Of a DNA stretch of 64,000 nt, positions 34,762 through 48,010 are shown in pieces. Position 1 is the first letter of the stretch, and the number at the start of each line of letters is the position of its first letter. A program made the position numbers and the translations under genes. The stretch comes from Haemonchus contortus (taxonomy: Eukaryota > Nematoda > Chromadorea > Rhabditida > Trichostrongylidae), in NCBI GenBank assembly GCA_000469685.2, contig LS997563.1:11975940-12039939 (forward strand), in the 5' to 3' direction. Under the pieces are notes generated by a model that did not search any database, was not told the DNA's origin, and saw only the letters and a program-made list of their open reading frames with translations.

Positions 34762-35160
34762 TTTCAATGCAGAGTTCACGATAAAATTGACTTCTGAATC
34801 TCGTCATTAGGATGAACCTTCAACCGGCAAGGATAGCACAAGGAACGAAAACCCTAGATATGGCATAATAACGATCCCACAACCGGCCTGGCCGACGTGC
34901 ACACCCCGAGGCGTACAATTTTCCAAAGACGTCGTAGAAGCTGCAGGGGATACGACGTGGGACACACTCTTGCACGCAAGCAGCTTACTGTAGTCTGCTG
35001 TACGCAATGGCACACACATTTGGACAACTCGTCCAAATAGTTCCTCCATGCAACTTTTGTCGCCATATTCTCGTCGAACCCTAATTTTACTTCTTTTCCA
35101 AGGTTGATATTTCTTTGGATACGCCTATTTTTGCGTTTTCTTCACCACTCTTGCTCCAAT
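34762..35160 (+). repeat. Dispersed repeat family B, copy 1
   Basis: It starts near TTTCAATGCAGAGTTCACGA and shares GAATCTCGTCATTAGGATGA, GATATGGCATAATAACGATC and the later GTAGAAGCTGCA.GGGATACG region with the other copies. It is the most diverged. The start resembles the TTAA-element terminus AAAGGCACAGTTCACGATA. Confidence 0.45.
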
Positions 35161-37161
35161 CTGGGCTATCGCTTTCATCATTCGACTTAAACTAGATACC
35201 TCAGAACTAATTCAATAATCAAGCCTGTTTTTTAGACTACAATCTAAGTGATTCATGAGAAGAGTACTGGTCTGTATGAGGGCAGAGTGAATCTGCTGTC
35301 TTACGAATGTATCCATTTAAAGGAGCAGGCTTTAACCTCTCAAATTTGTGTCGCATGTTCTCACTGCTGTCATTACGCAATCAATACAGTACTACCTTTA
35401 CTCGTGTTCAATCCGGGATCAGATTGAGATCAGAAGGTTCATACCATCGCTTTATCTTGGCTTCGCTACAATGCCCAGATTAGGCTGGGAAGAAGAAATG
35501 TGCACAGCGCCTCTCATGAAGAATCCAGATATGCGACAGACCCTCTTTTTCCCAATTGTTCGCCTTCAATTCCACCAAAATGGGTTTTCAAGTACCTCCG
35601 GAATAACAAACACCCTCTTCTTCGAATAGATCTACATTATAGCAGAGAAGGCTGAGACGGGGTAGTTGTAAGGAGCATTCAGAAGAAGTACCGAGCCCAA
35701 TCACGAAACTATTTGACCTACCCCGATAACATGCACCATTATTATAGGCCTGCAGTATCGATAGGTGTGGTCCAACAACTCACGTTACTTGTTATTCCTA
35801 CTTTGTTTTTCTTACTCCACCATGTTTCCTTTGATATTTACTGACTAATGGATCTATTATCCATCTCTTTTGTAATCTGGGCCCAGAGCCTCTGATAAGG
35901 CTACATGACTAAACATTTACTCTTCAGCGTTACACTCTTCTCGCTTCCAGTTTTCCTCTTTACTATTTGCTATATTGTTGTAATTGTACTGAAGAAGTCA
36001 CCCCGAGAAGTGGATAAATCCATGGGTGTCCGGCTGATGATCTCCTGGGTCCTTACCCCGGAGAGGAACCAGGAGAGCTGAGCTGAGGTTGAGGTGGTTC
36101 GCAAATGAACCTCGTTAGATTCCCAACAGAAACCGTATATAGTGATCGACGCAGGCCACTTTCACTAATCGCTTAAATTTTATTCAAAATGCCAGTTATC
36201 GGTAAATCATGTAAAGAATGTAGGCATTTCTAATTGCTTTTATCGTAACATAACTCAATTTACTTGACTTCCCTTTGATGGTCCATCGACTGACGGCCTT
36301 CTCACTGTCAGAGGGACAACAGGTCTTTCATACTGTCCAATCTCTCGCGACTTGCATTGAATGTAGAGCACTTTTTCTGAAATATATGGGAATCAAATCA
36401 TCCTTCCAGGATGAAGGTAATTCCAGCGGTCTTCATCTGCTCTTCGGAAACCACTCTGTGGCTTGTCATCTGTAAATGGCTGGCCAGCGGTGCTTTGAAT
36501 GCACCATGCAATGGAGCGGGTCTTTCAAACGCAATTTTTCCTTCGGATAGGAAGTTCGTAAGCCTTCGTATTCCTGTTGATGTTCGCTGATCTTCAACAA
36601 CCGGTTGTTCTTTAGCAACAACCTACTGATGCACGACGAGCAGTTTCCATGGTCTGAGAGATTGTCTTGTCGCCAGGGCACGTCCCAGTCGCTCAACACA
36701 TAACATGCTTTGCTCTCACAAGATTAGAGCTTCGCAGAGCTATCAGAATGTTTTTGTAATATCGGTCACAAATTTTGAAAAAGTATCGCTTTCTATCATC
36801 CAAAACTAGCCTCTGCTGGTATTCCTGGTATTCGATTTTGAGGTATGTTTTGAAAAGAATTCTCCTAATGCAAACTGCTTCAGAGGAGGGTTAGTTCTCG
36901 AGGGAGTCTCGGATATTCTCGGATTTGGTTTTTGAGCTCATTGGAACTTCCACCAGATGGATATGAAATCATGGGGAACCAACTTGTTACGAGTGCAAAA
37001 ACGTTAGTTCTCTTAGAAGCTTTGCAACGAACGGGCCGCACTGTTATTAAGCCTTGGTTGAAGAACCGGTGTCCAATGGCTAATCTAATTCCAGTACTGG
37101 CAAGCCTTGCAGCCTCCATGGGGCAGCATTAACAATACATTTATTTAAACCATCGTTCCTA
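35161..37161. other. No gene recognised
   Basis: The frame 36932-37132 (+, 66 codons) looks protein-like in composition, but no family or splice structure is evident. Confidence 0.45.
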
Positions 37162-37395
37162 CCCGGATCAATATCCTCCTAGGCCAACCAAGCCTTACAT
37201 CCCCGGGGTCGGTCAGTTGGTACCAGACTCGTCTGGAAGGATATAAACACTGATTTGTACATCGGGTGGCCACCGCAAGTCATTGTATAGGCCACATACG
37301 CACTCATTACGCCACTATGATTCTGTATGGAAGTCGAGTGTGGGGACGCATCCTGCAGACGGGATTGATCAACGCCCAGAAACTTTATCCTTCAC
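37162..37395 (+). mobile_element. tRNA-derived SINE, 5'-truncated
   Basis: It starts within the family at CCCGGATCAATATCCTCC, just after the B box. It is otherwise well preserved: CTAGGCCAACCAAGCC, CAGTTGGTACCAGACTCG, CGGGTGGCCACCGCAAGTC, GACGGGATTGATCAACGCCC and AAACTTTATCCTT. Losing the tRNA-like head removes the internal pol III promoter. Confidence 0.88.
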
Positions 37396-40182
37396 TCTTT
37401 GCGCTCACATATACTAGATATTAGTCCTTCGAACGCTATTCCTCAATCGTGAAATTCTTTGTAGAACTGGGTACAAAGAGAGTCGCTTCATTCTGCTCTC
37501 TTATTATAAGTAGTAACACTTAGTAATTACTAATTAGTAAAACAAACAATGGAAATTGTTGAGTTGGTAGAATTGAAGGGCATACGCCCTACTCTTGATG
37601 ATGCTTTTCCTTCGGGTAACCCGAATTCAGCTCACCTTCTAGATGTACCCCACGGCTCTTCATAGAAGCACTGCTGCAGAAGAATTTTACAAATGCTCGA
37701 TTGGAATTTTGAAATTCTGAATTTACAAGATTCCACCTGCATCCTTTTTGCTCAAATTCCTAAATCTCATTATATCAATTGTATGTTGTGCAGAATTCAA
37801 ATTACATGGTCCAAACGAAACGTGCTGTTCAAGACGAAGATAAGCTATAATTAAGTCATTTCCTCTAACCACCAGGTCCTCACCTCGATCATCTCATGCA
37901 TTTCTGCAATTTCTCATAAACTACCTGTACGTGGCAATTTGGATAACAGTCTACTGCATACTGTTTTTCAGAATCGAGTATGCCCCATTACCATGGATCA
38001 TCCCAAGCCTGGTTGTTGAACATCTTTCTGTCTGATAGATTGACATGCTGGCATTCATGTCCAGGTGATGAATACCAGAGTCTTGCCCTTGTTGGATACG
38101 TCAAAGACGTGATCGAGCTCCCACCTCAATTCCCTTATAACCGGTTCCCATAGCAAGGGTTCTAGATAAGTTTACACCAGACCAACGGTGAACAGTGGGC
38201 AACAGAACAGACGACAAATAGTAGCCCTCCTCAAGAAGAGCGTAATCAGCTCTGAAAAATCATGAGGTAAGGAAAAGGTGAATGACACCAAGACTGGCCT
38301 GCACTTTTTGATATGGAAGCTGTATAGAATGGATTGTTGGAGAATCACTGGATAACACCATTGAAAAAGTGCCTGTTTGAAGAGCTGGTGGGAGAGCGGG
38401 AGGACATTTGTGATCCACGGAGATGGTGTGGAACGAGGGACAGTCTCTCGAAGCCTCTTTAGCACTACTGTATCGGCATGTACTCCCCTTGGGTCAGTCT
38501 CGGGTTTGGTTTTTTTTGGTTTTGTGTCCTGTTTACTCCCCATTTCGACCTAACGGTTTCCCAGCTTTGCAGGATCGCTCCTCAAAGAAATTTCAAAGCA
38601 AACAGAATCGCAAGGTGTGACCTCCATAAAGAAACTTCGTGTGATGCTTCTTTGAGAATGTTGAAATTGGAGTTGCGCTTCTTACTTTTGTAGGATGATA
38701 CTTCTTGAAAGTTTATGCATAGGTACTCGAACTCGACCAATTCTTGTCTAATTTCATACATTTAGCTTAACATTTCTCGAGTAAGCATGCTTTTGATATG
38801 GAGTATGTAAGTATGTAACAGGCCTCCGGTAGTCATCAACTTTACTCCTCTTCAGTATATTCCCTTGGCTTTTGTTGTCTGATGTGAGCTTCTTTTGTTT
38901 GGTATTTCCTTCTTACTGAAAGGTTGTCAGTGCCGTCGAAAATTACGTAAATTCACTCCTACAAAGAACATGAATATCACCTGGCAGCATTTCCTTTCAC
39001 TAAACACTCTGATATTAATATTTTAGACTTGCACTTCCCTTTCGAGTGCTTCAGTGGAGCTAATACACGTGTTTGCCACTATTCAGATGCCACTTATGCT
39101 TTTCTCTCTTAGAGTTTCTCTCCTAGACCTATCTTTTATCAAAGGTATTACTACTAGAATTTGGTCCACTATAGAGCGTATTCTCGCGAAGTCATCCACA
39201 CCTTTTTAAAAAATTTTCAAGAATTTGCCTGGCCTATAGCCGTCCTTTTTTCATTTTCCTGTTCTGCTTAGCTCTCTGTACGGGAAGCTGACTACGGCGC
39301 CTTTCAACCTGATAGCTACTAGCTCTTACTCGGCTAGGGAACGTCATGACGACATGCTCCCACCCCCTACAGTGATGAGTTAGTACATTCTATTATCATC
39401 CAGACTGGGTAGAATCACCTCATCTCAAAATCTTTCGTCTCAAGTGTAGGACAGATAAAGAGCCCTGACATCATGAACCAGCTCAGAATCTTGGGCAAGG
39501 TAAGCACATGTATGCTTTATAGCAACCACAAACTGTTTGAGGAAGGCTAAACTAGCTGAACGATTGTAAGCCGTTTCATATCTCCCTTCAGTATTGAAAA
39601 GCATTTCACTAGCTATCTACAAGACATTTTCTGAAGGCTACCGGAAATGCATAGGTCGCTTGAGGTAATTTATCAGCCGGGCGGCCTTCGACGTGTACGA
39701 TGGTGATGTTCAGGGCCCTCCAGGGACATCGGGATTAGTTATTGGCACACAACAACGACACATAATCAGGATGGTCTTTGAACTGGTGCTAGTCTTAACT
39801 TTATTTGTTATAATCCTCGGCATATCGTAACTTCGTTATCCTCATTACATTGACGGCTTTTTGATGGTTTTCAATGTCACCACCGAAGGAACTTCGGGTC
39901 CTCATTTGTATTCAATTCTCCATACTTCCTAGTGTTCTGCATATTGTTACGTTAAGGCGTATGCAAAGAAAACTCGTCCTTGAAAGTTTAGCAGTGAAGT
40001 TTAAGACTGTATCAGCTCATAAAACTCAATCCAAGACGCTACTTGACCAATCTCACATCGTAGATTACTTCCTCTTCATTACTCATACATCTGGATCCCT
40101 TGTCGAAGGTGAAAGAGGAATAGGGTAGGAATATAACTGAAACCTAAATAAGGTAAGCAGTATCAGGTGAGCAAAACCTTCT
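37396..40182. other. No gene recognised
   Basis: The longest frame is 38172-38543 (-, 123 codons) with no recognised domain. An acceptor-like TTTTTCAG near 37970 opens a 61-codon frame of unknown kind. Confidence 0.45.
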
Positions 40183-40262
40183 TGATGGACTTGTATCCAT
40201 ACGGGATCCAATTCTCGGACCGTGATTGTGCGATAGTGCGCCGCTTTTGCCACCTCCACCAT
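40183..40262 (-). mobile_element. Possible tRNA-derived SINE head, decayed
   Basis: On the minus strand GGTGGAGGTGGCAAAAGCGG, GCGCACTATCGCACAATCAC and GGTCCGAGAATTGGATCCCG follow the 5' part of the family. The body beyond is not recognisable. Assignment is tentative. Confidence 0.4.
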
Positions 40263-41436
40263 TGCTCGGTGAATATTCTTCCGGATACCTAACACTACGA
40301 TATTTCAATTTTTGACACCATCTACATTTCATACTGTCCTTTTCCGGAGAGTGGTCTCAATTTACCATCTATCCATAGCCTTTTCCACAACCTTCCTCTC
40401 GAGCAGTTGGTAAGACAAATAATTCATTATCATCACAATCATCGTCAAATCAGTCGTTGTACTGTAAGAACTACATACAAGCAAACAACTAAACACACAG
40501 CTAAGTTCAGTGTCTCCCCAGTTTCAGATCGGGATCGAGATGTTGAGCTTTGACCGAGGCAGCGACCAAATTCTTTGCGGTTCCAATTTAAAAGTCGAAG
40601 GTTCTGTTAATCCACTCGAAGCTCAAAGTCTTGGACTTAGTGGAATAATCACATCTTCATTATTCACAATGTTCACTAAGGATGGGATAAGCCTGACCCG
40701 CGGTCAACGGGCATAAGCTAGGAAAATGTGGTCTTTCGACTTTTCGCCTATGAGAGTCCATGGAATGTTTGCCAACTTTTACTGAATACTGAAAGTCTTC
40801 ATATAGTTGAGCAGAGGAAATCGTTACGTTAAAAAGATTCACTATATGGTGGGGAAAAAGGTAACGATTACCTTGGGTAGATGATTAGTTTTTGACTTTA
40901 ATGGGGCCTCGTTCCACTTCCGAGTGCTTCAACCGTCGCACTGGGCTTTTCTGTTCCTTCAATCCCATAGGATCCGGAAATTGGCGGACTAAAAAAAATT
41001 CAAGGAACTGGATCTGGAGATTGTGGTTTCCGACGATGAGGCAGTCCGTTTGACAAAAAGGGAGCCTTAGATGGTAGTGCATTGATTTGTTTACATGAAA
41101 AGCATCTGATTGTTCTACCTTCCAATTTTCAGCGCTACGTATAACTCCACTTTTAGCAAAACCAACCTCTTCAGCTCACGCCATCCGCGACCGAGTAAAA
41201 TCTGGGAATAATTTAAGCTTTATAGCTGGAAAGGCACTCCCTCGTCTACTTGCTCGGTTTCTTTGACGTCATGTTAGGCAAGATTGCCCATACTCATGCT
41301 TCATTACACAAGTGCGGTTTTTGGTAGCTCACTTTCGAGTCCGAGCCACTTCAAGTCACTCCCTTTCGCTCGTTTTGGAGGGGAAACGACCTCTGGTTTT
41401 CTTGGCTACGGAGGTGAACAAGCAGGACATGGTTTT

Positions 41437-41452
41437 CCCCCCCCCCCCCCCC
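41437..41452 (+). repeat. Poly-C run
   Basis: Sixteen consecutive C residues after GGTTTT. No inverted repeat around it. Confidence 0.95.
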
Positions 41453-42934
41453 GTAAAGATGGTCAAAAGAATTTGATGCCTTTAAAATTTTGGGATTCCT
41501 TCGCAATGGTCTTACCAAAATGAACGGAAATCGGTGTTTGAATGCGAATATCGAAGGGTACTCACTCTTATACTTTTCTTAGTAATCTCGCGCTCCTGTG
41601 CACCGGCATTAATGAGGATTCTGCACTTCCCTGCAGAAATTGTGGCAGCATAGACCGAATATTTTGCACTTTAGAAATAATAACTAGCTTATTATTCGGT
41701 GCAGGCAGAATATGTTAATCAAAAACTTATGGTCTCACCGTTTGAAAAACTCGTCTAGACTTCATAAATTAAGTTGTTATTTGAAATTGTTTACGCTGGT
41801 TTGAGTCTTTTCCCTATATGTTTTTTTAATTGATCGATAATTGAAACTAGACATCCCTTCGGGCTAAAGATAAGCGCCAGTCTTCCATCTCTGAAAATCT
41901 AGAAAACTTACATCACAATCAGCCAGTAATGTATTAAGTTATAGAGAAGTTGCCGTAATCTTCCCAATTGTCCACGTTTTCTAAAATTTTTGGAAGCTTT
42001 CATTGTTTTTCTTTTTAGGAGTACTACCCATTGTACCCACTTCGATGCGCATGCACCATGTCCGGTTACCTCTTCCCTGTTGATTTAGCCATGCAGTGTC
42101 TCAACTGTCTAATCATACTCAACAGACTTTTCTTCACGAGTTCAAATTCGACCACGTCGCTGCCAGGGCCCATTGAAACTTCTGCGAAGTATGCGGCTTC
42201 GTAGCCCTTCTAAGCGATACTTCACATACCTCGTTCCAACACCTCACAGCTTCGAACAAAAAGATCGAAAATGGGTCGAAGACGAACAAAAGGAACTGGT
42301 CAATTGAATGCGTCAGATTTCATAAGATTTCATGGTACATATGGTATGAACATACAAGGGAGTAATACTTTCCATGGAAATTTTGTGGAAACTTCCAGAG
42401 ATTTCGGGAAAATACGACTGTTGTTGGACAGGTACTCTACGTACAATCTAATATTTCGTCCTCCCTTATACAGATGTAATAGGTAGAGCATATTGCCTTA
42501 CCGCTCACAACAGCTGTTTAGTGAGAGCAGGAGATCAGTCACTATCTACCACAACTTCTTCAGGTGCTCCATATTTCTTGCTGGCTCTCTTCCATCCCTT
42601 CCTCACTTTTCCTCACCCCTCCCTCACATATCATCTTTCCAATGCTTTCATGCAAAGGCTTCTACTTTATGATAATGATACCGTGCTCAATTGAAGGACG
42701 ATTGAGCGGAGTGTTTGAAGCCACCGGCAGTGTTATGCTACTTGATATTTGGCTGCACCGCTTTTTCGCCTGCTACAGTCAGAGGCAAACGACGATGTGT
42801 TCCACAAGCCTGAGTTTTTGGAAGATTTCCTAAGTGAAGAATTTCCACTATAACCGGCACTCATGCACCCAACCTAATCGAAAATGGAATTGCTGCTTCA
42901 CACACATCGAACAATCGAAAACCTAATGCTGTCC

Positions 42935-42962
42935 CCTCTCCTCTTCCTCCTCTCTCTCTCTT
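42935..42962 (+). repeat. CT-rich low-complexity tract
   Basis: CTCCTCTTCCTCCTCTCTCT and continuing CT units. Confidence 0.9.
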
Positions 42963-44991
42963 GAATAGATGCTTTTATTTCCACCATCGGACGAATGCAT
43001 ATTTCCTTTCATTTGTTGGACCAAGATTGGTTTCAATCTTCACTGGTGCGCCTTCACTAAGTGGGGGTTGGACAATTATGTAGGTTTCTGGTTCCCACTT
43101 CCCATGCTTCAAAACTCTGAATTCCTCAATGTATGTACTGGAGTGCTCAATTGTTTTTCCAAATGGTCCTAGTCTTTGCGTGCTCAGAATGCGGATCTAC
43201 TTATCCCGCTAGATTCATCGTTGCAAGAGCCTTAGTCTCATCTATTGGACAAACTGGCTAACCAGTCTTTAAAGGAATCTCCCTTCCTGCTTGCAAAGGT
43301 AGATGGGAGGTTGTTATTGATTGGGGTTACCCTGGCATCGCTCAACTAACATCACACCATTTGAAAAACTATAGAGTAACATTGTGATTTTGAAAGCGAA
43401 GTGTCCTCATGTACTGTCATGGTATAGAGGAATCCCCATAGCGTAGCTTCTTTGGAAGTTTATTACTAATAAACATGGGTCGAGTTTCTTGGTTTTCCCT
43501 GAATCCGACTGCTTTAAGGAATGACTTTTGCCGAAGACAGAATATTTGTTACGTTGTACTTAAGGACAGGCCATAAACGTGGACAAACTGGGATATCGGG
43601 GAGACTCACTGTTAGGTACTGGGCTGTCAATTGAATTTTTTATATCCCTACTTTCTCCTCTTCGATGATAGCGCGAACGAGCAGAATGTGAGGTTTCACA
43701 AAGTGCTCCTGAAGCTCCCTGCTTACATCTATTGAGAACGCCCGTTCAGCCATGCTTCGGCGATCATAGGGAACATTTGCTTCTAAGTCATCCGCCGAAA
43801 ATGGCACGTCCGACCATCAATGGCGTCATTTCAACCCTGAATTTTCACCTGATTTACGTGAAAATGACCCTTAGTGATCATAAACTCCTTAAGAGATAAA
43901 GAAGTGGGTCGATGAACGGTAAAATTATCTTCTTGAAACACTACTTCTATCGCTGCCATCAGAGAGGATCTGTAAATGATGATGATCTGGTCCGTCATGG
44001 TCCAAATGTATGCGCCTTTAGAGGCTTTTTTTGGCTCCTCCCTCGAGATGCAAAGGAATTTACTGCTCCAGATGAGGTGCTCACAACGACCAAAACCCAT
44101 TTTGTAGCATTGTTGGTGTTTCTATTATGACCACAAACTTAGGATAGCTCTGAAGTCTTTCGAGAACTGCCGATTGTGAGACGTGAACAGCTTCCCCACG
44201 ATCCCTTGGTCAGAACCAAAGACAACGACATAAGCCAAGATGCAGAATTCTAGTCTTGATAAGCGCTGTCAGCAGATTTCAGCTGGAGCCAATTTTTCCT
44301 AAGAGGCTAGCAGAAAATCATGTACACAGAATTCCCGGCAGGATCTTGAGTAACATTTTGTAAATTACAATTTATTTGTGATTGGAAGAAAGAGCATTGG
44401 TTTTTACGAAGGCGATCTCATTACAAATGTGGGCCAAGAAACCAGTTCGATATGCCTTCGAGGAGCTTTTCCTTCTCTACTTTCGAACGGGAGACAGGTT
44501 TATTGGAGTGGACGCTGTGCTATAAATGTCGGTTAGTCTCTGAAGGCCATCTGGGCGTCGCAAAGTTTTTGGTTCTGAAGGGAGTCGAGCATGCTGTAAA
44601 TGGGCTGAGTGCTTTACTACGCTTGAGCAGTCATACCGCTCGTCACATGCCCACGGCATTCTACAATTTGCCATGCTCATATGGGTCGAACGTCACCAAA
44701 ACTTTGCTTATGCCGACCAACTTTTTCCAGTAAACAACCTCTGTAACCAGATTTGTAATTTGGCTTGTTTCTGTTTAAACTCATTTTTAGTTCTTTCCAC
44801 GATCCCTGAGCAATGAGACTCGTTGTCTGGTCGGAAAATGCCTTGACTGAATCTGAAAGGGACCTCCTCTTTAAGGGTCTATTTTTTTTAAGTCAGCATA
44901 TTTTCAACCTTCCAATACTTGAGGAATACTTTGCCATATGCTTGCGAGGCAGGTGGCAAATCAATTTTTCGCTCATCATTTTTTTCTTCAG

Positions 44992-45051
44992 GCTTTTCCT
45001 GACGGGGAGCACCCAAGGGGCACGGAAAAAGCTTGGCCATGGCAGGTCTCC
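44992..45051 (+). CDS. Possible isolated exon resembling the N-terminus of a trypsin-like serine protease domain
   Basis: A strong acceptor (CATTTTTTTCTTCAG) ends at 44991. The following frame is open and contains GTEKAWPWQVSVN. WPWQVS is the characteristic strand after the activation site of S1-family serine proteases. A possible donor, GTGAAT, lies at 45052; otherwise the frame runs to a stop at 45165. I looked for the other hallmarks (CGG..TAAHC with the catalytic His, GDSGGP with the catalytic Ser) in both directions and found none convincing. It may be one exon of a gene with long introns, a pseudogene remnant, or chance. The motif and acceptor are visible; the function is inference. Confidence 0.25.
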
Positions 45052-45165
45052 GTGAATGGACTCTTTGTTTCGTTCACTTCGTCATTCTTTATTTCTATTG
45101 TCTTTGAACATTCTCATACGAGTACAAGTAGTGGGTCAAGTCGTAATCCGTATGGGTTCTTATAA

Positions 45166-45728
45166 GCAAAGAATATGTAATAATGTAATATACTGCCTGA
45201 GCTTTATTTTCTGGGCCTTCCAAGAGTTATCTCATCGACCACACAAAAGCAATGTGATCCATCAAGCAGAACGGCTTGGTTTTTGCCTTCTTCTGGGTAA
45301 CTCCCTTGGAAACTTTCAGCGTGATTCCATCATTGGAATGCTGTGTCTCAACGAAGAGATTTGCAGGATATTCGCTGTGAAGTTCCAACACGCGCCTGCT
45401 CATGCTTTCAGAGCAATACTTCTTTGATGGCGTGTAAACTCGTCCAAAATGATTTCCCGAAATCTCAAATGCGTAAGCGGTTCAATGCTTCAAACGAAAA
45501 GGAAATAGTGGGAACGGCATTACAATAGAACGAAAAAGCCAATGCTTAAACAACTATTTGTTGACTAATTGTAGACTTTTTTCGGAGTGATTGTCAGCAT
45601 TTTGAAGTGTGGCGTTTCCCAGACATAAGGTGTTGGCATTCTAGTCAGACTGAAATGAGATAGACCAAAGTGGACTTTCTTACTATTTACAGTTGCTTTC
45701 GAATAAAATATACTTTGTAGCGATAGCA
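45166..45728. other. No gene recognised
   Basis: Searched for continuing serine-protease exons after 45051; none seen. A 123-codon frame at 45056-45427 is in another frame and unlike any family. Confidence 0.45.
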
Positions 45729-45737
45729 TAAAGGATA

Positions 45738-45993
45738 GAGGATAAACTTCTTGGCGTTGATCTATCTCATCTGAGGGATGCGCTCCGCGTTCGCCCTCTA
45801 TTTAGAATCGTAATGGCGTAATGAATGCGCATGCAGCCTCTACAATAGACTCTAGATAGACTTCCTTTATCCTGGTACCAATTAACCGACCTTGAAGGGA
45901 TGGAAGGCTTGGTTGGCTGGGCGGAAATCGATCCGGAGTTCGAGCATGTGACGATGCGGGTGGGATTGTGTGCCACTTGCCACTACACCACCT
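45738..45993 (-). mobile_element. tRNA-derived SINE, near full length
   Basis: On the minus strand it starts AAGGTGGTGTAGTGGCAAGTGG, the clearest A-box-like head in the window. Next come the B-box region GCTCGAACTCCGGATCGATT, CCAACCAAGCCTTCC and GGTCGGTTAATTGGTACCAG. An internal deletion follows, then CATTACGATTCTAAATAG and a 3' end reading GCCAAGAAGTTTATCC. TAAAGGATA occurs at 45729-45737 and 46011-46019, a possible duplication if the copy has 18 extra 5' bases. Confidence 0.85.
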
Positions 45994-46768
45994 TCTTTTT
46001 ACAAGTATAGTAAAGGATAAATGGTAGATTACCCTTATCAACCTCGTGATTAAGTCAGAATAACTACATGGCTAACACAACGATTTACGGAAGCTGACCA
46101 ATGTATAACTCAACGCTTTACTTTGTATTCCCATTTGAGTCTGGTATCGTAAGCCTCCACTTGAGGCTGGGAATAGCCTTTACGGTATGCATACGATCCA
46201 GCCACCGTAGGCGTGACATGGCGTTACCCCACTTTCGTCTATATGGTTATTACTACAGTACAATACTCGATTGAGCACGTATGGAGGCACCAATCAGCAG
46301 AAGCCTCAGCTTGCTCCGATATGACGGAATACCTACCATTTATCTCATATATTGGCTGCTCCTCTTCTGGTCAGGCCAATTGAGGCAATCTACCAAGCAA
46401 TCAGTCTAACCTGCACGCAATATTGGAATCTGGGTTCCATTTATCTCAAAGAACCCCCGGGCAGCGCAATAACCACTCTTCTTGGTCTGAGCAGGAATCT
46501 GTCATGAAAACCTATTCATGTGCAGATGCTGGATCTTCATTCGAGTGCACCAGTGCATTTACAGAGCCCCCAGATTTTATCTCTTGATGACGTTATTCAC
46601 GATGTACTTTGGGTTTTTGAAGCCTCTAAAGATAGCTGAGGCCAGAAGCACGGACAGGGCGATTCGCTTCTTTCTCATCCTCTCTGAGAGTTCGACTAGT
46701 CAGAGAAGAAGGTGAACACTGAACTGGGATTCATGGGGGAATGCCATTGATAGCAAACAAACTTCCAA
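45994..46768. other. No gene recognised between two SINEs
   Basis: Short frames only, nothing identified. Confidence 0.5.
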
Positions 46769-47054
46769 GCTGAGGTGGTTTAGTGGTAGGTGGCGCACTT
46801 CACACGTCACGGGTTCGAATCTCAGATCGATATCCGCCTAGGCCAACCAAGACTTCCATCGCTCCGGGGTCGTTTAATTGGTACCAGACTTGTCTGGGAG
46901 GATGAAAGCTCTGAATTGTACATCGGCGGGCCACCGGCAAGTCATTGTATAGGCCACCCCGGCATTCAATGTGCTCAGATTCTGAATGGAAGTCGAATAC
47001 GTAGGGGCAACCCTCAGACGGGACTGATTATCGGCTCGAAACTTCATCCTTCAC
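46769..47054 (+). mobile_element. tRNA-derived SINE with intact A and B boxes and target-site duplication
   Basis: A box TGGTTTAGTGGTAG is at 46776-46789, resembling the D-arm of Gly/Glu/Asp tRNAs. B box GGTTCGAATC is at 46812-46821. The two boxes lie at normal pol III spacing. GATCGATATCCGCCTAGG, TTAATTGGTACCAGACTTG, GAATGGAAGTCGAATACG and CAGACGGGACTGATTA follow, ending AACTTCATCCTTC. AACTTCCAA flanks it at 46760-46768 and 47055-47063. It looks like a comparatively recent insertion. Confidence 0.92.
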
Positions 47055-47063
47055 AACTTCCAA

Positions 47064-48010
47064 TCAATGACCACCGGTGCTGTACTCCTTCGAGAAGGAG
47101 CGCACTATCTGAAACTTTGACTATACCCATTTCTTGAGCAGAGGTACCTCCCAGACAGTGAATCCTTCTTAGGATACCGTGGAAACCTGGGTATCGGAGT
47201 GGCACACGTAGATATGCGGTGGGAGTGATAGCAAAAAATAAGGTCCTTCCACATGTCCTTCATTCGACAAGCGTGGGGCAAAGATATTTCAGACATTCGG
47301 CCGCAGTTACAGACAACAAAATGATCACGATCCCAGGGCACGCAATCCAGCAATTAGGTGTGCGTTTCGAATGCAAATAATTCTAGCTATTTCGTGTTCA
47401 TGTTGTATTATAGACTGCCCGAACGACGTATTCAAGGTACTGAAACTAACCAAGTCGTTGAAATAATCAGCTCTCAGAAAAGCTCGTTTTTCTAGCTGGT
47501 TTTATTCTCACGATCGGACATTACAAAGTCATCATGAGAGCGAAATTACATAAGTGCACAAATTGCTTTTCCCCTCACCCGTGTTTCCTTTTTTGGCATA
47601 GACTCTACGCTTGGCAAACGCTTGTTCATTTCCACGTGCTGAGCTGTCACTTTGTGAAGAGGCTGGGAATGTACTCGTCTGGTACTTTAGCTAAAAGATT
47701 TGCCATGATATGAATTGTAATTGATCTCCCCCTCTTGTCAATGATAGCCGTATGCCTCAGGAATTATCGTGCACTTTTTTCAATATATGAGCATAAATTC
47801 GAAGTCCCATTTGGGAAGGTTTTAATGGGCCGTGATCAGGGCGTAGCCGGATTTCCTGTAATGAGCAGATGACGGGACATAAGGTCCTGAATTCATCCAA
47901 ATAGGTGTTCCCAAAAACAAATACGCTCGGAATATCGAGATCATCTACGCCCCTTGAGTAGTAGGCTAGTAGGCAGTGGCTGTTTGAAGTTGAGTACATG
48001 ACAAAAGCAT
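47064..48010. other. No gene recognised between two SINEs
   Basis: Short frames only, nothing identified. Confidence 0.5.

Larger units (their letters stand above)
40263..44980. other. No gene recognised; simple repeats only
   Basis: Holds the poly-C run and the CT tract. The frame 40510-40716 (+) follows an acceptor-like GTTTCAG but is unrecognised. Confidence 0.45.

Noticed and set aside
38172..38543. 123-codon minus-strand frame
   Set aside because: No domain, no splice context, low-information composition; consistent with a chance ORF in 64 kb.
45056..45427. 123-codon frame right after the possible protease exon
   Set aside because: It is in a different frame from AWPWQVSVN and shows no protease features.
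46772..46850. A tRNA gene, because of intact A and B boxes
   Set aside because: No closing acceptor stem, and the same head is followed by the shared SINE body in many copies.
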